A stretch of 64,000 nt of DNA from Gelatoporia subvermispora B (lineage: Eukaryota > Basidiomycota > Agaricomycetes > Polyporales > Gelatoporiaceae): positions 1,976,475 to 2,040,474 of the forward strand of contig KB445795.1 of the NCBI GenBank assembly GCA_000320605.2, written 5' to 3'. The notes beneath the pieces are model-generated. The model saw nothing but the letters and a program-made list of their open reading frames with translations, was not told where the DNA came from and ran no database searches. Shown piece by piece: positions 11,396 through 23,012 of the stretch (within the stretch, counting starts at the first letter, position 1; the number at the start of each line of letters is the position of its first letter). A program made the translations under genes and the position numbers.

Positions 11396-13178
11396 ATGTC
11401 TCGTATGAGTACCCCGTGGTTATTAGCTCTAAAGTCTATGATGTCAATTAGAAACTCCCAGCGTTTCCCCCGCTCGCCACCGTCGAGGAGATCATTCTCA
11501 AGGAGAAGCGGGGCAACTGTGTTCCAGTCTACGTCGAGGTCCCTGGCGATCTCCTCACACCATGCGTCGCGTACTTGCGGATAGCGAAGGACTCAAAGTA
11601 CAGCTTCTTGCTGGAATCTGTCGTGGCCGGAGAGAACCTTGCGCGCTATAGCTTCATCGGCGCAGGTGCGTCCTCTCCTTGCATGCATTTGTGACCCTGG
11701 GCTTACGCGGACAAAGACCCTTTCAAGATCATCCGGACAGGGCCCAATGAAGATGTCACGGGAGACCCTATGGAAGCCCTGCAGAAGGAGCTCGCGGTCT
11801 ACCAATATGTGCGGCTACCCGAAGTCCCGACATTCACTGGAGGTGCCATCGGATACGTTGCCTACGACTCCATACAGCACTTTGAACCGAAGACCGCCCG
11901 CCCCCTCAACGACCCCCTGAGCATCCCAGAAGCCGTCTTCATGCTCGTCGACACCCTCGTCATCTACGACCACCTCTACCAGAACGTCAAGGTCGTCTCG
12001 CACGTCTTCTGCCCGGGGGACACCGCGTCGGAGAATCTGTCGTTCATGTACCAGACGGCCGTCTCCAAGGCGCGGAGGCTGGCGAAGCTCGTCCTCAGCA
12101 ACACGACGCCCGAGGTGTACCAGCCGCCGATCACGATGGGCCAGGAGGCGACGTCTAATGTCGGGAAGGAGGGCTACGAGGGCTTCGTCACCAAGCTGAA
12201 GGAGCACATCGTCGCCGGCGATATTATCCAGGCCGTGCCTTCCCAGCGGCTCGCCCGCCCGACATCCCTGCACCCGTTTAACGCGTACCGACACCTCCGA
12301 CGAGTCAACCCCAGCCCGTACATGTTCTACCTGGACTGCGGCTACCTGCAGATTGTGGGCGCGAGCCCGGAGACATTGTGCAAGGTTGAGAAGAACAAGG
12401 TCTACAACCATGCTATTGCGGGGACGATCAAGCGAGGGAAGACGATCGAGGGTCGGTCTTTGCATTTTCCCATTCGTATTGCAGCGCTGACCCCGATGTG
12501 GCAGAGGATGAGCAGCTTGGAGCCCAACTGCTGGCATCGGAGAAAGACCGCGCCGAGCACATCATGCTGGTCGACCTGGCTCGTAACGACGTCAACAGGG
12601 TGTGCCAGCCCAAGACAGTGAAGGTCGACCACCTCATGCGTCTCGAGAAGTTCAGTCACGTCATCCACCTCACATCCCAAGTATCTGGCCTCCTCCGGCC
12701 AGACAAGAACAGGTATGCTGGGCGAATGCGTCTGCTTTCGCATATTCACTTCATCCTCGTTTAGGTTCGATGCATTCCGTTCGATATTCCCGGCCGGTAC
12801 TGTCTCGGGGGCGCCGAAGATAAAGGCAATAGAGTTGGTCTACGACATGGAGCAGCAGCGCCGGGGCGTATATGCGGGTGCTGTTGGACGATTCGACTTC
12901 GCGGATGACGAGATGGACACGTGCATCGCCATCCGGACGATGGTCTTCAAGGACGGCACAGCATACCTACAGGCGGGCGGCGGTATTGTGTTCGACAGTG
13001 TAGAAGAGGAAGAATACGTTGAAACCATCAACAAGCTCAAGGGTAACGTGAGGGCTCTCGAGGAGGCAGAAAGTGAGTCTTTCCCAACTTAATCCAAGGA
13101 ATGTCGTATCTCATGAACTCATTACGCTTTGCAGAGTACTGGTACGACATCCAAAAAGCCAGATCCGTATCTCCATGA
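11396..13178 (+). CDS. TRP2: Anthranilate synthase component I
   Basis: Makes anthranilate from chorismate, using ammonia from the glutaminase component (TrpG, often part of the trifunctional Trp1/Trp3 protein in fungi); first committed tryptophan step. Six exons: 11396-11408, 11462-11665, 11717-12455, 12485-12712, 12765-13072 and 13135-13178, in phase, 511 residues. The 13-base first exon was chosen because its phase-1 GT donor is the only nearby option that fits the next exon. The N-terminal domain has YSFLLESVV with the LLES tryptophan-feedback motif. The chorismate-binding domain has [77 protein letters not shown] and [12 protein letters not shown]. Converges tail to tail with uS2m. Confidence 0.95.
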
Positions 13179-13206
13179 GTATATATGCTGTATATTACGT
13201 CTGTCA

Positions 13207-14176
13207 CTAGCTAGAGGATGGTTTTCGCGCTCTTCGCCGCGACTCGTCGTTCTCGGCATTGCTACGCGCCTCCTCGTACAACATGACTCCCTCCCTCCCT
13301 GCAATGCTGAGAACGCCAGCTATAAGCTCTGCTGTCCGCGTGCTCTCGTCGTTTGCGGGTATCGGGTACATGACGATGCGGGGGTCGACGTTGGAGTCGA
13401 CGATGCCAATCGTCGGGATATGGTCGTAAGAGCATTCACGGATGGCGTGCATATTGGGGATGGGGTTGAGGAGAATGACAAGGTCCGGGACAATCCGCTC
13501 CTTCGAGACGACGTCCCCACCGAACAGCGCCAGCTTGTTCGTCAGCGTACCGGGCATCCATCGTTCGCCGACGTGGAAGCCCTGGCGGCCCATTCGCTCG
13601 GCGGCCTTGCGCACGCACGCGCGGAGGTCTGGTCGGGTGCCAATGAACACGACGCTGCCTCCCTTCGCGGCAGTGGCGCGGACGACCTTGGCTGCGCGTC
13701 GCAGCAGCGGCAGTGTGTGGTCAAGGTCGATGATGGTGATCCCAGCTCGCACACCGTAAGCGTAGGGCATGAAATTGGGGTTCATGAGGGTCTGGGAATG
13801 ACCCATGTGTGCCCCGGCAGCGATGAGGGCTGAGAGGGTCAGCTCGGAGGGTGCCTTTGGCCGGTTGAGCGAGTGATTGGGCTGAAACGTGTTGTCCCGA
13901 TTCTGTGTCGAACCATACTGCGAGAAATGGTCCACTGTAGGGATTTACTTGGGTAAGACAACTCATTGAGTTCGAGAACTCGCTGCACACACCGAGGGAC
14001 TTGTACTCAGCACGCTTCAGCTGAAACTCGGTCCAGTCCTCCGCGGTTCGCAGCGGGACCTGTTCCGGGGCAGCACTGGACAAGTACCGCGCTGCCCTAG
14101 CGATATTTTTTTGACATTGTAGACCCCGAGAGGAGTGGGCGGACGCGGCAGCCCAGGAGCGGAGAGAGAGGGACAT
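13207..14176 (-). CDS. MRP4: Mitochondrial small-subunit ribosomal protein uS2m (MRP4)
   Basis: Two exons (13993-14176 and 13207-13934) joined in phase give 303 residues. The N-terminus MSLSLRSWAAASAHSSRG is basic, serine/alanine-rich and lacks acidic residues, as expected of a mitochondrial presequence. The S2 fold is marked by LIAAGAHMGHSQTLMNP, GITIIDLDHTLPLLRRA, GGSVVFIGTRPDLRACV, RWMPGTLTNK, PDLVILLNP and IPTIGIVDSNVDP. The C-terminus is a short basic/serine tail. It assembles in the mitochondrial 37S subunit. The start is 160 bases from the SSB Hsp70 ATG, so the two share a promoter region. Confidence 0.94.
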
Positions 14177-14335
14177 GCTCGTACCGTGACAGACGCGGCG
14201 GCGAATTGCGACGCGTGCTTATCGCTTACCTCAGCCACCATCGTTTTTTTTCTTCACCCATCACCACCTCCGTCCTCCCTCCCTCCCCTGTCTTTTACTT
14301 TCCCATCCCCTCTCTCTCATCTCCCGCAACAAAAA

Positions 14336-14998
14336 ATGGAGGACGCGTTCGACGGCGCTATTGGTATCGACCTTGGTACCACCTACTCGTACGTCTCTGT
14401 TTTTTTCTCTGCGTTTGCTACGCGCTAAAAGTCGTCCTATTACAGCTGCGTTGGTGTCTGGCAAAATGACCGTGTCGAGATCATTGCCAACGACCGTAAG
14501 TGTTCCAGCTCGACCTCCCTGGCCGTGTTGCCCATCTCCTACCGCAGAGGGTAACCGGACAACGCCCTCCTACGTCGCTTTCTCGTCCGAGGAGCGTCTC
14601 ATCGGTGATGCCGCGAAGAACCAGGCTGCGATGAACCCCCGCAACACCGTTTTCGATGCCAAGCGTCTCATCGGCCGGAGATTCGAGTGAGCAATATCTT
14701 CACGTAGTCTTCGACACGGTCGGGTTGACTTTGATTGTGCTCAGCGACCCGGATGTCAAGAAGGACATGACGCACTGGCCTTTCGAGGTCATTGAGAAGG
14801 ACGGCTCCCCGCTCATCAAGGTCGAGTACCTCGGCGAGGAGAAGACCTTCAGCCCCCAGGAGATCTCTTCCATGGTCCTGACCAAGATGAAGGAGATCTC
14901 TGAGGCAAAACTCGGCAAGACCGTCAAGAAGGCGGTTGTCACGTACGTTGCGCGCTTCACTTCTACTGTTTTCCTGTACTGACAAACAATTCGTTCAG

Positions 14999-15030
<32 letters not shown>

Positions 15031-16561
15031 TCGCCACCAAGGACGCTGGAGCCATTGCTGGTCTCGATGTCCTCCGTATCATCAACGAGCCCACTGCCGC
15101 CGCCATTGCTTACGGTCTCGACCGCCAGAGCAAGGAGGAGAAGAACGTTCTCATCTTCGATCTCGGTGGTGGAACCTTCGATGTTTCCCTGCTTAACATC
15201 CACGGCGGTGTCTTCTCCGTGAAGGCGACTGCTGGTGACACTCACTTGGGTGGTGAGGACTTTGACAACAACCTCCTTGAGCACTTCAAGAAGGAGTTCT
15301 CGAAGAAGACCGGCCTCGACATCTCTGAGGATGCTCGTGCCCTCCGTCGTCTTCGCAGCGCGTGCGAGCGTGCTAAGCGCACTCTCTCTAGCGTCACCCA
15401 GACCACCGTTGAGGTTGACTCGCTCTTCCAGGTGGGTTTCCTTTTCTTATGCTTTTTCTCGTGGACTAACTTTTCGGTAGGGTGAGGACTTCTCGGCGAA
15501 CATTACTCGTGCTCGTTTCGAGGAGATCAACGCTCCGCTCTTCAAGAGCACCATCGACCCCGTCGAGCGTGTCCTCAAGGACGCGAAGATGCCCCGTGAG
15601 AAGGTCGACGACATTGTCCTCGTCGGTGGTTCCACTCGTATCCCTAAGGTCCAGTCGCTCGTCTCCGAGTACTTCGGTGGCCGCCAGCTCAACAAGTCCA
15701 TCAACCCCGATGAGGCCGTTGCCTACGGTGCCGCTGTCCAGGCGGCCGTCCTCACTGGCCAGACCTCTGACAAGACCGCCGACCTCCTCCTCCTGGATGT
15801 TGCTCCCCTCTCCCTCGGTGTTGCCATGCAGGGCGACATCTTCGGTGTTGTTGTCCCCCGCAACACTCCTATTCCCACCAACAAGTCTCGTGTCTTCACC
15901 ACCGTTGAGGACAACCAGACCACCGTCACCTTCCCTGTGTAAGTTGCTATCGATGACATCGGCGTTGAAGTGCCCCAATGCTAATTGTGTTCTTCAGCTA
16001 CGAGGGTGAGCGTACTCAGTGCCGCGACAACCGCCTGCTCGGCGAGTTCGAGCTCACTGGCATTCCCCCCATGCCCCGTGGGCAGGCTGAGTTGGTCACC
16101 ACCTTCGAGGTCGATGCCAACGGTCTCCTGAAGGTCACCGCCCAGGACCGTGCGTCTGGCCGCAAGGCTCAGATCAGTGAGTCACATGTCACCCACATTG
16201 GCGAGCAGTGTTTGAACATGATTGTTCCCTAGGCATCACCAACTCCGTTGGTCGTCTCTCGTCCGTTGAGATCGAGCAGATGATCAAGGACGCCGAGCAG
16301 TACAAGCAGGCCGACAAGGACTTCTCCGCTCGCCACGAGGCGAAGTCTGACCTGGAGTCGTACATTCACCAGGTTGAGAACACCATCACCTCGCCCGAGA
16401 TCGGCATGAAGCTCAAGCGCGGAGCCAAGGCGCAGGTTGAGGCTGAGCTTGCTCGTGCCCTCGAGAAGCTCGAGATTGAGGACTCGACCTCGGATGAGCT
16501 CCGTAAGGCGCAGCTCGGCATCAAGCGTGCGCTCCAAAAGGCGACTGCTGGCATGCGGTGA
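14336..16561 (+). CDS. SSB1: Ribosome-associated Hsp70 of the SSB type
   Basis: Eight exons (14336-14388, 14446-14495, 14548-14686, 14745-14942, 14999-15431, 15481-15938, 15998-16176, 16233-16561) sum to 613 codons. The ATPase domain has [50 protein letters not shown] and [16 protein letters not shown]. The substrate domain has [20 protein letters not shown] and [11 protein letters not shown]. The protein ends [12 protein letters not shown] and lacks the EEVD of SSA-type cytosolic Hsp70s. With the short C-terminus and [20 protein letters not shown] this points to SSB, which works with the ribosome-associated complex on nascent chains. Exons are rich in C/G-ending codons, as expected for high expression. 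A pyrimidine-rich tract and an A-run precede the ATG. Confidence 0.94.
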
Positions 16562-16750
16562 TGTGTTGTAGTGTCGGGATAGGGTTTCTTCTTCCTGCAT
16601 CTTGTAACTTCTTTGCAATGCTGTCTTGCCTACAAAATGCTATTTTTCTTTTCATCCCGTCTATCTCGTTCACATTGAGGTCTGCCCTGCCTGTTTCATT
16701 GGTCATAGCATGAGATAACATAGACTGTACATAAGGGGTTCGAAATAACA

Positions 16751-18136
16751 TCACGACAGTGCCTTGTGTACACGAAGTGCTACTTCAAGGATCCACAACT
16801 CCTCATCTGAACCATCGCATAGAGCTTTATCTGCCTCAGCAAATACTAATGCGCACCTAGCTTTCTGACGTGCCGTGAGCGTGGGGTGCTCGATGACAAC
16901 ATCGTGCAGCTGTCAGATACGGTCAGACTACAATTCACGGAAATCAGAGGGATCCACTGACCTGTGAGAGGATCTGGGAAGCTGAATAACCTTCCCTAAC
17001 GACCTCCTTCACTTTCTTCCTGATCTCGTCGAAGCCTTTCACCTTCGACAAAGTCTGACCATCAACGTCCATCGCGCCATTTGCAACTACATCAACTCCG
17101 AGTACTGCCGCAAAGCCGTTGATAACGGGATCGGGGACAACACCGGCGATTTCTTGAATGTCCTTCGTTGTGATTTCAGTGGGTGGACTCGATGACATTG
17201 AAAGGCGTGACGCGGACTGCAGATATGTGATGGAACGGCGTAGGTCGCCCTGCGAGGTCGAGATGAGAGCTTGGATGACATCGTCGGATACTGGGACATT
17301 TTCAGCTACAGCTATCTGTGAGAGACGACCGGTTGAGGAAGAAGGGTCCAGAGGTTTGAACCGGAACTTCGAGCATCGAGAGGCGAGAGGTTCAATGATA
17401 CTAATCGAGGTAAATCAGCAGACACAACAACCAGAGATAACCGGCTTACCGGGTAACATAGTTGCAAACGAGACAGAAACGCGTGATTCTTGCGTACGTC
17501 TCCATGATTCGTCGGAGAGCTGCCTGCGCATCCTGCGTCATTGAGTCCGCCTCGTCGAGAATGATGATTTTGTACGGCGGACATGGATATGTCTTTCCAT
17601 CTGAAGATACAGCTTGTGCTCTTGGTGTTTGACGGGCGAAGTCTTTGATCTTCTCTCGAACGATGGCGATACCGCGTTCATCGGAGGCATTTAGTTCTAA
17701 GACTCGAGAGCGGAAGTTATCGGGTCTAGTGCCACGCCATCAGCTAAGTACATCAGAGCACTCGAATATCGCAACTTACCCGAATAGTTGCCTTGAAAGA
17801 GCGAGGATTGTGGAAGTCTTTCCGGTGCCCGGTGGCCCATAGAAAAGCATGTGCGGCAGCTGAAAAGACATGGTCAACTAAACGAATACCGTAATTTTAC
17901 CATGCACACTCACATTGGTAGAGGTCAACGTTTTACGTAGAACAGCAACTGTATGCTCTTGCGCGGAGACATCATCAATGGTCTTCGGCCTGCTGCACCC
18001 TCAGATTCATTAACATCCTCCCGCGTAGACAGATCACATGTGGTCCTGACTATTTCTCGACCCATGGCTGATGTTGCGGATCTACTGTATGCTTCTGCGC
18101 TGCCCTGGGGGCTTGTGGTTTAAAGAATGAATCCAT
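16751..18136 (-). CDS. RFC2: Replication factor C small subunit (yeast Rfc2 / human RFC4 class)
   Basis: Clamp-loader AAA+ subunit loading PCNA. Six exons (18051-18136, 17914-17992, 17780-17859, 17450-17725, 16962-17400, 16751-16909) give 372 residues in phase. N-terminus [14 protein letters not shown], then the RFC box [20 protein letters not shown], Walker [33 protein letters not shown], Walker [34 protein letters not shown] and the SRC arginine-finger motif in [14 protein letters not shown], then the collar domain. PWVEKYRPK and [13 protein letters not shown] fit the human RFC4/yeast Rfc2 class better than the other small subunits; that subclass call is from memory. Divergent from the CAF-1 large-subunit gene. 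Confidence 0.93.
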
Positions 18137-18324
18137 TGTGCCAGAAGAGATCGTGGTTCGAGTCGGACGACACGGCAGCTCGGGCGCGTGCCAAATGAGA
18201 CGCGTCGCGAAACGTCACGTCGTGACGCCTGGCGTTCGCAGTGACCACACGCGTCGAGGTCGTCTCCCGACGCGTTCTCCAGATATACACTGCTTGCTTG
18301 GCCCTTGGACACGGATACAGCACT
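18137..18324. promoter_or_regulatory. Divergent RFC/CAF-1 promoter with three MCB (ACGCGT) motifs
   Basis: Perfect ACGCGT hexamers lie at 18200-18205, 18249-18254 and 18270-18275, three within 76 bases. ACGCGT is the MCB element bound by MBF-type factors (Mbp1/Swi6, Cdc10/Res) that drive G1/S transcription. Both flanking genes are S-phase factors, which makes a functional cluster plausible. Regulation itself is inferred. Confidence 0.65.
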
Positions 18325-21195
18325 ATGCCCCAAGCGGGATCTACGAACGACGAAGGCACGTTATCTCTATCTGGGGGAGTAATGTCAGTACTAGTGCTGA
18401 ACTCAAGAGTGTATGTCTAGCTGGCACACCGAAATGCCTCCCTTCACAAACGACCGAGTCAAATGGTACGATGTTGTAGTATCAGAAGGAGCACCATTCT
18501 AAATGTGCGCATAGATGAGCCACAGAGACCTTCGCTTGTGGAGTTTAGAAATGGCAAGTTAGTGCTTAAACAGAAGATACTATCTTTTGAGAAGATGTCG
18601 GAGACCATGCAAGGTTGGTACGCGAAACGAGTTTGATAAACTGGTGCTCAATGTATCAACAGAGATCGTGAAATTCCGCACCATGCTAGAGGAGCGAATA
18701 CGGCGACAAGAACCGCCCCTTACCACCATACCGGAGGAACACAAGCCTCTCATCGCGAAATATGTCCACGACAGGTCAGGTCCATCTTGCCTCGTTCAGG
18801 TCATGCACTGAAAGCTGTTCAATCCAGTGACAAGACATTGCCGGCTCTTACGAAACATATCCACCACGAACTCCTTCCCCTGGAAGATGAGGAGGATGAA
18901 GAGGCCTCCACCCTCGCATCTAAGGCTCTTCCTCAGCACGTCGTAGAGAATGCCATCAAGTCCGTTGCAAATCGGAACAACTATGGCCTTGATTACATAC
19001 CAGGAGGAGACAAAGTTCCTGCAGCTCTACTTGTCTGGAAGTGGGAGGTCAAGGATGAGCATCGCGGCTGGTTACCAAAGGCTGCTCGGGAGAAAGTAGA
19101 GATTAGGTTGGCAGAACGACGTCAGGTGTGTTGTATGGGTAGTAAACATCATGCCGCGACTCATTCCACCGACGTAGGCCAAGAAAGACGTCAAGGTCTT
19201 ATTTGAGTCTCTGTCTGACGAGCAGAAGATTGCTCTTATTGGCTCTAAAGGCTTGACTAAATCAACACTCAAAGCTAAAGCGAATTCCCTAGAAGAAGGG
19301 ATTTTAGCTTCCAAACCGATCGACGTCGACGCCGGTTCTCCTAGTCGCCCACATCAAGAGCGGAAACACTCAATGAAAACAACGGATCCGAACGGCGATG
19401 GACAGGTACGTTCTGCACCTTCTAGTACACAAGAGACGTGTTGAGCACGTGCGCTCTCTCAGTCCACCAAATCGTCGGAAGCTAGGGGCCGTCCAAAGAA
19501 ACCTGCCGACCCTGAAAAACTGGCCAAGGTGAATTCTGTCAGGCTGACACAACCATGACTCTGAATTAACCCAAACACATCGCAGGAGAAAGAGAAACAG
19601 GAGAAGAAGGCTGCCAAGGCAGAAAGAGAGCGAAAGGAGAAGGAAGCACACGACAAATCCCGTTCAATAATGGCAAGTTTCTTCGGCAAAGCGAAGGCCG
19701 CGCCGCAGAAACGTCCTCCTGCTCTGTCGAAGGACGCTTCCCCAGCTATCGCAGGCCCATCGACGTCTCACTCAGACTTCGAGAGAATGTTCAAGCCCTT
19801 CGCTTTGAAGAAAGGTGCCGAGCTCGCCCCGATAAATTGGTTCAAAGCTCCCCGCAAGCGATCAGCTCCGGTGGTCCAAGGGAATGTCATCGTACTGGAT
19901 GATGACATTGTCATGGAGGATAACTCTACGAAGGATGTTCAGATGACTGACGCTCAGGATACTAACCTCGGACAGCTTTCTGCTCAAGGTTGGTCAATCA
20001 TCACGGTCGTTGTATTTTCTCATTCAGCGTTTATTGACCAGAACGCTTGCACCAAACTCTTTCCAATCTTCCTCCTGCCCTGAATCAACGATGTATTCCC
20101 TGTCGTCGACCGTCCTACTTGAAGACACACACTCCTATATCCGTACGATCCCTGATGAATCGGCTGAGCGAGGCCGAGGTCACAGGTGATGATGCGGAAG
20201 TGCGCTCGTTGATCTCGCTGCTACGAGATCGCGCGCGCATCCCAGCGAAGGTGTTGATCTTTACCGAAGACGCACGTCCAGGATACTTCGGCACCTGGAC
20301 ACGCAATTCCGCTGAGATTGGTCCCCGCACACCGTTCGCGCGAGATGTCGTCGCGCTTGACTACACGTACGACAGTGGTGAGGAGTGGGAGGACGAGAGT
20401 GGGGAGGCGGACGACGTCGTCGAAGATGCTGAAGAGGAGGACGTCGGCGATGAGCAAGATTCAGATGTCGACAGCTGGCTTGTCGACGATGACGATGTAG
20501 ACCCAGGCACCCCCATCGAGGAGAGGGAAAGCTCTCCGGGGATGTTCCCCATTGACTTCCCCTCGCTGCCGTCAGCCACCTCCAAGAGGAAAGTAGGCGA
20601 CGAGTCAAGCACGCAGAGCAAGAAACGCAAGGTGGTTGTCCCGCTTGTCCCATTCACGAAGGGCCCATGTTGGGAGCCGACTATTGGAGAGTGCGAATAC
20701 GAGCCGTTCAACGCCTATCGGATACAGCTTTTCAACGGTGCGTATGCAGCATACATTTGTCAAGACAGATTCACTGAGGAAAGGATTCCAGACACCTCAT
20801 ATCCAATAGACCCGTTCACGTTTGTCTCCCAAGATATTGACGAACTAACTTCATCTTCATCCAGAAAGGAAGCTGTGTGCGACGGTTTTGTCATTCCAGC
20901 ACTTCCACCTCACGTTACTTCGCACGCGAATTCGTCCGTGATGCCGAATGCAAATCATAAACGAGGTGTCTTGTCCCCAAAAACGACCTTCCCAGATGTA
21001 CACCTACCACTTCTGCTCGCAAAGATTACCTCACTCTCCACCTCAAGTCTCGCATACATTGTGGAGACCGTGCATCAAGACCTGAAGGTGCACCGAGTGA
21101 AGAAGAATGCGATTGAGGCGAAGGTGCGGGAGATTGGTGAGAAGTGCAAAGAGAAGAAGGTCTGGGTGGTGAAGTCGAGCGTTCTGGCAAGTTGA
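18325..21195 (+). CDS. CAC1: Chromatin assembly factor 1 large subunit (p150/Cac1)
   Basis: Deposits H3-H4 onto newly replicated DNA through PCNA. From 18514 the frame is clear: GKLVLKQKILSFEKMSETMQ, IVKFRTMLEERIRRQEPP, an acidic patch LPLEDEEDEEA, then the KER region KEKEKQEKKAAKAERERKEK. Next comes SRSIMASFFGK, a PIP-like box with R where Q is usual. The acidic ED region is VALDYTYDSGEEWEDESGEA followed by a long D/E run and SWLVDDDDVDPGTP. A C-terminal winged helix follows (FPDVHLPLLLAKI, LAYIVETVHQDLKV). The 5' end is uncertain: the ATG at 18325 starts a short open exon, but its junction into the 18514 exon could not be fixed in phase, and an upstream mini-exon near 18420 may be used. Confidence 0.88.
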
Positions 21196-21496
21196 GCTCC
21201 CATTGTTTGACGGCTGGCGCTCAGTTGGGATAGGCCTCGCATGGTGCATGATCCATTGCGGACTAGTATTCTTGGTTTTGATTCGTTGTGTGTAGTTGTG
21301 GTTGCCGGGTGTCTTAGGTCCCCACGTATATATTCTCGATATCACGGCCTTGTATTTTTACACGCAGGATTGGTCGACCCCACGGGAAACTGATGCGAGT
21401 GGGTATACTGTAGATACAGAGGAGCCGCAGAAGCATAATGATACATAGCTGAGAACAAACGAGGTTCGTGAGTGGGTCAAGATAAGAAGGCCAAAA

Positions 21497-22295
21497 CTAT
21501 GACGAAGCAAGCTTCCAAAGCAATTGAGCATACTCGTGGTCGGATTTACCGTCTTCGAATGTCACGCAATGGACGTCTCCAGATTCGGCTCCTGTAGTGG
21601 GTTGTTATAGCGCAAGTGATAGGAAGAATATCAGACTGATACTCACGAACGAGCATCTTGGAAACACGCCTATCCTTCCCCATGACGGCCTCGAACCCTA
21701 GGTTCTTGTACATAGCAAGTCTCAAGCTGTGACGCATGTGCGAAGTGAGAACAACCACCAGATTCCACAAACAACGAGGCGTACGCTGTGGCATCCAAGT
21801 CGTGCTCTGCTGCAGGGTCGGACGTCTCGAGCATAGTGATCTCTTCCTTAAGACGCGCAAGTTCCGCCTCTTTGGTAGCTGAGGCACTCTCTGCGTCATT
21901 GATCGCCTTTACTAGCGAGAGACGTGTCTGATCCAGTTCGTTCAGAGTTGCAGTATGTTGCTCTGCTGAAGGTACTGTAGGTGGTCTTGTCGAGGAGATG
22001 CGAGCCGCCTCCAGGGCGCGAGCAAGTGCTGATAACAGGGATCGGATAGTAAATAACCCTGACAAGTGAGAGACATTGCTCTTACTTCTCATTTTGGAGT
22101 GCGTTTCCTCCAGCTCTTTTCTTCGCGCTTCTTCCGTTAGGTTCATTTGTTCTTCTGCAGCAGCAATGGTGAGGTAATCTTCCTCGGGATCGATGATAGT
22201 AATCATCTCCCTGATCGCCTTGCTACATAGAGGTCAATATTTTCCGGAGACTATACTGATGTCACCTACACGGTGTCTTTCAAGTCGATAGACAT
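21497..22295 (-). CDS. SPC24: Kinetochore protein Spc24
   Basis: Inner subunit of the Ndc80 complex; with Spc25 it links Ndc80/Nuf2 to the Mis12 complex and CENP-T. The ATG at 22295 begins MSIDLKDTV and splices to KAIREMITIIDPEEDY. A central coiled coil follows (EEQMNLTEEARRKELEETHS, ARALEAARISS, KEAELARLKEEITMLE). The globular domain is LRLAMYKNLGFEAVMG, RVSKMLVRAESGDVHC and EYAQLLWKLASS before the stop. The C-terminal YxQxLWKLAS signature is characteristic of fungal Spc24. Length of about 200 residues is typical. A transposable element starts only 54 bases upstream of the ATG. NDC80, another subunit of the complex, lies about 30 kb away. Confidence 0.9.
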
Positions 22296-22348
22296 GGTGG
22301 TGTGCGGTTAGCTAGCGCCCTCGATTGTCCGAGTTCCAAAGCGCGCCT

Positions 22349-23004
22349 TAGGGTTGGGGAGAAAACCCCCATGTAATTTACATCGATGTAAATTACATGT
22401 AAATTACGTATATTATACGTATTATATACATCGGCCGTCAGGAGGCAGGTATATAATGTAAATAATCCTGGTTGTGACGATGAGTGTGGCCCAAGCACCT
22501 GGGGCCCCGAATGGTAGCTGGCTGCTGACTTATCTGAATTTTGTCAGAGAAGCATTAAATGTACAGCTCTTGATCCCACAGCCTCTTTAAGCTGTCCTTT
22601 TACTGAGTGCCTTTGCCTCAATACGGACCTGACATCCAGTTGGCCTGGGAGGAGTTCATATCCTTGCTACTTGCTAGCAAGTGACCATAAATTATATTAC
22701 AGGGCTGGTAACATAACAGGAGATACAACACCAGGAGCCCGTATCGGAAAAGGAGACTAGCGAGGGAGACGGTCCTGGTTTTTCGATGCAAACTTCTAAA
22801 GCTGTGTGCTCTGTGGTGATTTTTTGCATTAAAACCATGTTTTTTACATTTTTTACTGCGTATTTTACATGGCACGTGATATAATTCAAAGGTCATGTGC
22901 TGACAAGTAAAATACATTTTATACACTATGTATATAATAGGTCTGGGGGTGGGCAATTATTTACCTATGTATCTTACCTCCCGAGAATATTACACCCAAC
23001 CCTA
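22349..23004. mobile_element. hAT-type non-autonomous element (MITE) with 8-base target duplication
   Basis: GCGCGCCT occurs at 22341-22348 and again at 23005-23012, exactly flanking a 656-base segment whose ends are a terminal inverted repeat, TAGGGTTGGG inward from each side (22349-22358; complement 22995-23004). An 8-base duplication plus short TIRs starting TAGGG/CAGGG is the hAT signature. The interior is AT-rich, unlike its surroundings, holds a perfect 28-base palindrome and has no transposase frame. It lies 54 bases upstream of the SPC24 ATG. The intact duplication implies a fairly young insertion. Confidence 0.85.
22371..22398. repeat. 28-base perfect palindrome inside the hAT element
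   Basis: The left half ATGTAATTTACATC is followed immediately by its exact reverse complement GATGTAAATTACAT, with no spacer. It is followed by further related GTAAATTACGTA and TATTATACGTATTATA repeats to about 22428. Subterminal repeats of this sort often bind hAT transposase; extrusion as a cruciform is also possible. Confidence 0.85.
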
Positions 23005-23012
23005 GCGCGCCT

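Noticed and set aside
14336..16561. Calling the Hsp70 an SSA-type cytosolic chaperone
   Set aside because: It lacks the C-terminal EEVD and is about 612 residues with SSB-like features, so SSB fits better.
22345..22360. TTAGGG-like string suggesting an interstitial telomere
   Set aside because: Only one TTAGGG, followed by TTGGGG. It is explained by the TSD base T plus the hAT terminal repeat TAGGGTTGGG.
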